From assembly GCA_039640495.1 (NCBI GenBank), contig CP046864.1:930001-994000 (forward strand): a stretch of DNA of 64,000 nt. The letters are read 5' to 3'. The translations under genes were made by a program, and so were the position numbers. Origin of the DNA: Rhodobacteraceae bacterium IMCC1335 (lineage in GTDB: Bacteria > Pseudomonadota > Alphaproteobacteria > Rhodobacterales > Rhodobacteraceae). Position 1 is the stretch's first letter, and each line of letters opens with the position of its first letter. Of this stretch, positions 58,344-64,000 are shown one piece after another. The notes beneath the pieces were generated by a model, which saw nothing but the letters and a program-made list of their open reading frames with translations, ran no database searches and was not told where the DNA came from.

Positions 58344-59858
58344 CTAAAGATCCATGAGCAAGCGCCGGGGATCTTCAAGCGCTTCTTTGACGCGGACTAA
58401 GAAGGTTACGGCGCCTTTACCATCCACGATCCGGTGGTCATAGCTGAGGGCCAGATACATCATCGGCCGGATTACCACCTGGCCATTCACGGCGATGGGG
58501 CGGTCTTGGATTTTATGCATGCCCAGGATCCCCGATTGCGGGGGGTTCAAAATGGGAGAGGACATTAATGAGCCATAAACCCCGCCATTGGAAATGGTGA
58601 AAGTGCCGCCTTGCATTTCTTCCATGCTCAGCTTGCCGTCGCGAGCGCGCTGCCCCTTTTCGCTGATCGCTTGCTCGATGGCGGCAAAGCTCATCGCATC
58701 AACATCCCGAATCACGGGCACAACCAAGCCGGTTGGCGTGCCAGCCGCGATGCCCATATGGACAAAGTTCTTATAAACGATATCGGTGCCATCTATTTCG
58801 GCATTGACTTCGGGAACCTCTTGCAAAGCATGGCAGCAGGCTTTGGTGAAGAAAGACATGAAGCCAAGTTTGACGCCATGCTTCTTTAAGAAGAGATCTT
58901 TATATTCTGATCTTAGATCCATCACGGCGCTCATGTCGACTTCGTTATATGTTGTCAGCATGGCGGCTGAGTTCTGGCTGTCTTTTAAGCGCCGCGCAAT
59001 GGTTTGACGCAAGCGTGTCATTTTCACCCGCTCTTCACGCGCTGCATCACTGGCCATAACTGGGGCGCGCGGCGCGGCTGGTGTTTGAACGGTTGCGGTT
59101 GGGGCTTGCGCGGCGGCGGCAACAGCCCGTGTTACATCTTCTTTCATTACACGGCCATCGCGGCCGGTGCCTTGCACCGTGCCGGGTTTAAGACCCGCCT
59201 CGGCCATGGCTTTTTTTGCGGCTGGCGCGTCTTCCACCGAGCTGGCTTTGGCCGTGCTTGAAGCGGCCTCTGGAATGGGCTGCGCGGCGGGCGCGTTGCC
59301 TTCCTCCTCTACTTTGCCGATCACGGCCAAAATGGCGGTTGCATCCACTGTGCTGCCTTCCGCTGCGATGATTTTTTTCAAAACCCCTGCGCTTGGCGAT
59401 GGAACTTCCACGCTGACCTTATCCGTTTCCAGTTCGCATAGGATCTCATCGCTTTTAACGCTGTCGCCTGGCGCTTTGAACCAGCTGGCCACGGTGGCTT
59501 CGGTCACGCTTTCCCCCAAAGTTGGTACGGCAACCTCAATATCAGATGAGTCTGCTGCCGCGTTTGACGGCGCTTTAGGGGCTGGGGTTTTGCCGGCATC
59601 CGAAGCCTCGGCATTGCCCGCGCCGCTGGCAATATTGGCCAGCAAAGCATCAACGCCGACGGTTGTGCCTTCTGCTGCAACGATATCGCTGAGAACGCCT
59701 GCGGCCGGGCTTGGCACTTCGACGGTGACTTTATCGGTTTCCAACTCGCATAGCATTTCGTCCAAAGCCACAGCATCGCCCGGTTTTTTAAACCAGGTGG
59801 CCACCGTCGCTTCTGTGACAGATTCGCCCAAAGTCGGGACGCGAATTTCCGTTGTCAT
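58344..59858 (-). CDS. sucB: Dihydrolipoyllysine succinyltransferase (E2) with two lipoyl domains
   Basis: Core of the 2-oxoglutarate dehydrogenase complex. The 504 residues contain two lipoyl domains in tandem (about 1-77 and 106-181), each with ELETDKV; the lipoyl lysines would be Lys43 and Lys147. Ala/Pro-rich linkers separate a peripheral-subunit-binding domain ([19 protein letters not shown], about residues 220-245) and the acyltransferase catalytic domain, ending with the active-site DHRIVDG. It lies 3 nt after sucA. Confidence 0.95.
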   Translation of the reverse strand: MTTEIRVPTLGESVTEATVATWFKKPGDAVALDEMLCELETDKVTVEVPSPAAGVLSDIVAAEGTTVGVDALLANIASGAGNAEASDAGKTPAPKAPSNAAADSSDIEVAVPTLGESVTEATVASWFKAPGDSVKSDEILCELETDKVSVEVPSPSAGVLKKIIAAEGSTVDATAILAVIGKVEEEGNAPAAQPIPEAASSTAKASSVEDAPAAKKAMAEAGLKPGTVQGTGRDGRVMKEDVTRAVAAAAQAPTATVQTPAAPRAPVMASDAAREERVKMTRLRQTIARRLKDSQNSAAMLTTYNEVDMSAVMDLRSEYKDLFLKKHGVKLGFMSFFTKACCHALQEVPEVNAEIDGTDIVYKNFVHMGIAAGTPTGLVVPVIRDVDAMSFAAIEQAISEKGQRARDGKLSMEEMQGGTFTISNGGVYGSLMSSPILNPPQSGILGMHKIQDRPIAVNGQVVIRPMMYLALSYDHRIVDGKGAVTFLVRVKEALEDPRRLLMDL

Positions 59859-59861
59859 TGG

Positions 59862-62825
59862 TTATTTCCCTTCGATCGTCAGCGCTTCATCGATTAGCGC
59901 GGCTTGTTGGAATTTATGTTGTGCGGCTAAACCAGTGGCCGGTGAGGCGCTGGCCGAGCGGCCCACATAGCGAAGACGGTTATGTTTGGCTTTCATGCGT
60001 TCGAGCACCCATTCCAAATTGGGCTCCATGAAGCTCCAGCCGCCCTGGTTCTTAGGTTCTTCTTGACACCAAATCATTTCGGCATTTTCAAAGCGCTGAA
60101 GTTCCTTCAATGCTGAGATGGCCGGAAACGGATAGAATTGCTCAAAGCGCATCAGGTAAATATCATCGAGACCGCGGGCATTTCGTTCTTCTAAAAGATC
60201 ATAATAAACTTTGCCCGAGCACATCACGACGCGTTTGATTTTGGCATCTGGTTTAAGCTTATGCGCCGAGGTGCTGGCTTCCGCATCATCCCATAGCACC
60301 CGATGAAAGGACGAGCCGGTGGTGAAATCTTCAGCTTTTGAGACGGCTAATTTATGTCGCAGCAACGATTTTGGCGTCATCAGAATCAATGGTTTGCGAA
60401 AGTTCCGGTGCAATTGGCGGCGCAAAATATGAAAATAATTGGCGGGCGTGGTGCAATTGGCTATGATCCAATTGTCCTGCCCGCACATTTGCAAAAACCG
60501 TTCGAGGCGCGCAGAGCTGTGTTCTGGTCCTTGCCCCTCGAATCCATGGGGAAGCAACACCACCAGACCGGACATGCGCAACCATTTGCTTTCACCAGAA
60601 CTGATGAATTGATCAAACATGATTTGCGCGCCATTTGCAAAATCACCGAATTGGGCTTCCCAAAGCGTAAGAGCGTTGGGCTCGGCCAGCGAATAGCCAT
60701 ACTCAAACCCAAGAACGGCATATTCCGACAGCATCGAATCGATCACATCATAGCGCTTTTGTCCGGCGCGAATATGATTGAGCGGGTAATAGCGCTCTTC
60801 AGTATCCTGATTGATCAAGCCAGAATGGCGTTGGCTGAACGTGCCGCGGGTACAGTCTTGGCCGGACAAACGCACCGGAAAGCCCTCGCATAATAGGGAC
60901 CCAAAGGCCAAGGCTTCGCCGGTGGCCCAATCGAAGCCTTCGCCGGCGGCGAACATTTTCTTTTTGCTCTCAAGCATTCGTGCGACGGTTTTATGAAGCG
61001 GAAACCCATCTGGCACGCGGCTCAAGGCAGTGCCAATATCTGCCAGCGTTTGGGCAGAAATTGATGTTTCTCCGCGCTGATATTCCTCTCCACGGCGATC
61101 CAAATGCGACCAGCGGCCATCCAGCCAATCGGCCTTATTGGGTTTATAGTCTTTTCCGGCTTCAAATTCTTCGTTCATTTTGGCTTGGAAGGCAGCTTTC
61201 ATATCTTCAATTTCGCCTTCGGGTATCAGCCCATCCTTGACCAGCCGTTCGGTGTAAAGCGAAAGCGTGGTCTTTTGTCGTTTGATTTGATTATACATTA
61301 AGGGGTTTGTGAACATCGGTTCATCCCCCTCATTATGCCCAAACCGGCGGTAGCAGAAGATGTCGATCACCACGTCTTTTTGGAATTTCTGGCGGAATTC
61401 CGTGGCCACTTTGGCTGCATGCACAACGGCTTCTGGATCATCTCCATTCACGTGAAATATTGGGGCTTCTACCATTAAGGCGATGTCGGTCGGATAGGGC
61501 GATGAGCGGCTAAAATGAGGCGCCGTGGTAAATCCAATCTGGTTATTGACCACAACATGGATTGTTCCGCCCGTGCGATGGCCCACCAATCCAGACAGCC
61601 CAAAACATTCCGCCACAACACCTTGGCCGGCAAAGGCCGCATCGCCATGCAGTAATAAGGGCAAAACCTGCGTGCGATCCGCATCGCCAATTTGATCTTG
61701 TTTGGCGCGCACTTTGCCAATCACAACCGGGTTAACAGCCTCTAAATGGCTGGGGTTTGCTGTGAGTGACAGATGCACGTTATTGCCGTCAAATTCACGG
61801 TCGGAGGATGCGCCGAGATGATATTTCACATCGCCAGAGCCGTCTACATCTTCTGGCTTGAATGACCCGCCCTGAAATTCGTTGAAAATCGCCCGATACG
61901 GTTTTTGCATCACATTTGCCAATACAGAAAGGCGGCCGCGATGCGGCATGCCGATCACAATATCGCGCACCCCAAGCGCGCCACCACGCTTGATGATTTG
62001 CTCTAGCGCGGGGATCAGGCTTTCTCCGCCATCCAAGCCAAAGCGTTTGGTGCCGGTGTATTTGACGTGCAGAAATTTCTCAAACCCTTCGGCTTCAACC
62101 ATCTTATTCAAGATTGCTTTGCGCCCCTCACGGGTGAATGTGATCTCTTTATCGCGCCCCTCGATACGTTCTTTAAGCCATGAGGATTGCTCGGGGTCCG
62201 AAATATGCATGTATTGCAAAGCAAACGTGCTGCAATAGGTGCGTTGCAGAATATCGATGATTTGGCGCATGCTGGCAAATTGCAAGCCAAGCACATTATC
62301 AATAAAGATTGGCCGATCCATATCGGCTTCTTCAAAGCCATAAGATTTTGGCTGTAACTCAAGGTGCTGTCCGGTGACTTGAAGTTTCAAAGGATCTAGA
62401 TCTGCGGATAAATGCCCACGGATGCGGTGGGCTCGAATTATCATCAAGGCGCGGATACTGTCTAAAACCGCGCGTTTCACAGCCTCTTGGCTGACCGTAC
62501 TGTCGAGCTCTTTGGCCTTTCCAAGGATTTTTTCCTTGGCCGCTGCGGCCTCATGCGGCGGCGGCATCCATTCACCAGTGAGGGCGGCGGTTAGATCATC
62601 AGAGGGTTGAGGGGGCCAATCTTTGCGGGCCCAAGACGGGCCAGAAGCGTCTGCTTTCACGTCTAAATCCGCATCCCCCAACGCCTGAAAGAAGGCTTGC
62701 CAGGCGCTATCAACTGTATTGGGGTCATGGGCATATTGCGCGTAGAGTTGCTCAAGATAGGCAGCGTTATGCCCCTGCATGAAGGAAGAGGCGTGAAACT
62801 GTTCATTCGCAGACTGATCGGTCAT
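59862..62825 (-). CDS. sucA: 2-oxoglutarate dehydrogenase E1
   Basis: Thiamine-dependent decarboxylase starting the 2-oxoglutarate dehydrogenase reaction. The 987-residue protein is the usual length. ATG 62825, giving MTDQSANEQF, is preferred over the longer frame from 62849 because AGAGGAT lies just upstream. It shows GMPHRGRLSVLANV, the thiamine diphosphate loop GDAAFAGQGV, and the C-terminal QEEPKNQGGW. It is followed by sucB after 3 nt; sucD lies 178 nt upstream. Confidence 0.97.
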   Translation of the reverse strand: MTDQSANEQFHASSFMQGHNAAYLEQLYAQYAHDPNTVDSAWQAFFQALGDADLDVKADASGPSWARKDWPPQPSDDLTAALTGEWMPPPHEAAAAKEKILGKAKELDSTVSQEAVKRAVLDSIRALMIIRAHRIRGHLSADLDPLKLQVTGQHLELQPKSYGFEEADMDRPIFIDNVLGLQFASMRQIIDILQRTYCSTFALQYMHISDPEQSSWLKERIEGRDKEITFTREGRKAILNKMVEAEGFEKFLHVKYTGTKRFGLDGGESLIPALEQIIKRGGALGVRDIVIGMPHRGRLSVLANVMQKPYRAIFNEFQGGSFKPEDVDGSGDVKYHLGASSDREFDGNNVHLSLTANPSHLEAVNPVVIGKVRAKQDQIGDADRTQVLPLLLHGDAAFAGQGVVAECFGLSGLVGHRTGGTIHVVVNNQIGFTTAPHFSRSSPYPTDIALMVEAPIFHVNGDDPEAVVHAAKVATEFRQKFQKDVVIDIFCYRRFGHNEGDEPMFTNPLMYNQIKRQKTTLSLYTERLVKDGLIPEGEIEDMKAAFQAKMNEEFEAGKDYKPNKADWLDGRWSHLDRRGEEYQRGETSISAQTLADIGTALSRVPDGFPLHKTVARMLESKKKMFAAGEGFDWATGEALAFGSLLCEGFPVRLSGQDCTRGTFSQRHSGLINQDTEERYYPLNHIRAGQKRYDVIDSMLSEYAVLGFEYGYSLAEPNALTLWEAQFGDFANGAQIMFDQFISSGESKWLRMSGLVVLLPHGFEGQGPEHSSARLERFLQMCGQDNWIIANCTTPANYFHILRRQLHRNFRKPLILMTPKSLLRHKLAVSKAEDFTTGSSFHRVLWDDAEASTSAHKLKPDAKIKRVVMCSGKVYYDLLEERNARGLDDIYLMRFEQFYPFPAISALKELQRFENAEMIWCQEEPKNQGGWSFMEPNLEWVLERMKAKHNRLRYVGRSASASPATGLAAQHKFQQAALIDEALTIEGK

Positions 62826-63003
62826 GTTAGATCCTCTTAAGATGTTCAAAGTAAGGGGCGCTTATCAAGGGTGTTTTGGAATGGGGTGGCGTCAAAAATG
62901 GCTGCGTCAAGCCTTGTGGATAGAGAGCTTTGCCCTGTCTATTGCGCGGGGTGAGACAAGGCAATTTAGCCCTGATATCTTTGCTGATATGGCGCATTAA
63001 ACG

Positions 63004-63885
63004 TTACCCGATGGCTTTAAGAACCGCTTCACCCAATCCGGCTGGGCTTTCAGCAACCACGATGCCCGCGGCTTGCATGGCTTCGATTTTATCTTCTGCA
63101 CCACCTTTGCCACCTGCAACAATGGCACCGGCATGGCCCATGCGGCGGCCCGGAGGGGCTGTGCGTCCGGCGATAAAGCCGGCCACGGGTTTGCTGCGCC
63201 CGCGTTTGGCCTCATCTTTTAGAAATTGGGCGGCTTCTTCTTCGGCGCTGCCGCCAATTTCACCAATCATAATGATTGACTGCGTTTCCTCATCGGCCAA
63301 GAACCATTCAAGCACATCGATATGTTCGGTGCCTTTGATAGGATCCCCGCCGATGCCCACGCAGGTGGATTGCCCCAGCCCAACATCCGATGTTTGCTTG
63401 ACCGCTTCATAGGTTAATGTGCCCGAGCGCGACACGACCCCGACAGATCCACGGCGGTGGATATGCCCCGGCATGATGCCAATTTTACAAGCATCAGGCG
63501 TGATCACACCGGGGCAATTTGGGCCAATCAGCACGGAATTACTGGTCTCTAAAGCCCGCTTTACTTGCATCATATCCAACACAGGGATGCCTTCTGTGAT
63601 ACAAACGATCAGTTCAATTTCGGCATCCAGTGCCTCTAAAATACTGTCTGCAGCAAAGGGCGGAGGGACATAAATCACCGTGGCATTTGCTTGGGTGACG
63701 GCTTTGGCCTCATGCACCGAATTGAACACAGGCAAATCAAGATGCACTTGGCCGCCTTTTCCGGGCGTAACGCCGCCAACCATTTTGGTGCCATAGGCGA
63801 TGGCTTGCTTGGAATGAAAGCTGCCTTGCGAGCCGGTAAATCCTTGACAGATCACTTTGGTATTTTCGTTTATGAGAATTGCCAT
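63004..63885 (-). CDS. sucD: Succinyl-CoA synthetase alpha subunit
   Basis: Makes succinate, CoA and ATP/GTP from succinyl-CoA in the TCA cycle. The 293 residues contain the CoA-binding [15 protein letters not shown], the NCPGVI motif, [10 protein letters not shown] and the phosphorylated His in [14 protein letters not shown] 63885 follows the sucC stop after 3 nt. The 178 nt between its stop and sucA hold nothing I can call. Confidence 0.97.
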   Translation of the reverse strand: MAILINENTKVICQGFTGSQGSFHSKQAIAYGTKMVGGVTPGKGGQVHLDLPVFNSVHEAKAVTQANATVIYVPPPFAADSILEALDAEIELIVCITEGIPVLDMMQVKRALETSNSVLIGPNCPGVITPDACKIGIMPGHIHRRGSVGVVSRSGTLTYEAVKQTSDVGLGQSTCVGIGGDPIKGTEHIDVLEWFLADEETQSIIMIGEIGGSAEEEAAQFLKDEAKRGRSKPVAGFIAGRTAPPGRRMGHAGAIVAGGKGGAEDKIEAMQAAGIVVAESPAGLGEAVLKAIG

Positions 63886-63888
63886 GTC

Positions 63889-64000
63889 TTACCCCTTGAC
63901 CGCCTTTACAATTTTTTCGGCGCCGTCCTTAAGATTATCGGCTGCGATCACATCCAATCCTGATGTGTTGATGATCTTTTTGCCTTGTTCGACATTGGTG
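63889..64000 (-). CDS. sucC: Succinyl-CoA synthetase beta subunit (3' end only)
   Basis: Only the last 36 codons lie in the window, reading [14 protein letters not shown], then [17 protein letters not shown] and KAVKG to a TAA stop. This is the characteristic C-terminus of SucC. The stop is 3 nt from the sucD start, so sucCD are one operon. The rest of the gene is past the window edge. Confidence 0.93.
   Translation of the reverse strand, partial: TNVEQGKKIINTSGLDVIAADNLKDGAEKIVKAVKG

Noticed and set aside
62826..63003. Small gene between sucD and sucA
   Set aside because: No start with a ribosome site and no family-like peptide was found on either strand.
1..64000. Mobile elements, prophage, toxin-antitoxin, CRISPR or defence island
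   Set aside because: No transposase, phage, toxin or repeat-spacer pattern appears. The only recombinase is the housekeeping XerC, and composition looks even.

Overview
The window looks like chromosomal core sequence from a marine Rhodobacterales bacterium of the Roseobacter group. The evidence is gene content and order: gcrA, phosphatidylcholine synthase (pcs), the argH/small-lipoprotein/lysA/DUF4175 neighbourhood, coxB-ctaB-(small membrane protein)-ctaG-coxC-surf1-thrC-M16 protease, and ruvCAB-ybgC-tolQRAB-pal-cpoB-tilS-ftsH. Base composition is moderate for the group. I name no genus. I saw no tRNA or rRNA gene, CRISPR array, insertion sequence, prophage or replication origin.

Layout: 1-4.96 kb, end of arginine synthesis (argH, cut by the window edge), an LptM-like mini-lipoprotein, a DUF2834 membrane protein, a class I aminotransferase, a LysE exporter and lysA. 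4.99-11.4 kb, a DUF4175 membrane protein, a zinc-ribbon membrane protein, ftsE-ftsX, plsC and a PPOX-fold protein. 11.4-14.3 kb, a hairpin-rich leader followed by fhs and folD (one-carbon metabolism). 14.4-17.5 kb (minus strand), lhr2-pdeM, half of the ligase-associated DNA-repair set. 17.7-24.6 kb (minus), a 3-oxoacid CoA-transferase pair, topA, dprA and tldD. 24.8-33.7 kb (plus), cytochrome c oxidase subunits II and III with assembly factors, thrC, an M16 protease, a GNAT acetyltransferase and a GlcD-like flavoprotein. 33.9-40 kb, rimO, gcrA, an ABC-2 permease, pcs, xerC-DUF484 and an FSA-type transaldolase. 40-44.7 kb, priA, an MFS transporter and prmA. 44.9-56.7 kb, ruvCAB, a conserved unknown, ybgC, the Tol-Pal system, tilS and ftsH. 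56.9-64 kb (minus), lpdA-sucB-sucA-sucD-sucC, the 2-oxoglutarate dehydrogenase and succinyl-CoA synthetase block of the TCA cycle; sucC runs off the end.

The strongest pattern outside the gene list concerns sequence integrity. Five genes (lhr2, topA, tldD, the transaldolase and cpoB) are each broken by exactly one missing base in a G/C homopolymer, and each regains its normal family length when one base is restored. Since topA is essential, homopolymer under-calling in the source sequence is the simplest explanation. Several other G7/C7 runs in the window are intact.

I found no convincing new biological system. The best leads are the leader of fhs, a hairpin-bearing 233-nt gap between convergent genes at 33.7-33.9 kb, a possible LexA box before ruvC, an orphan ABC permease beside gcrA, and an uncharacterised protein between ruvB and ybgC.
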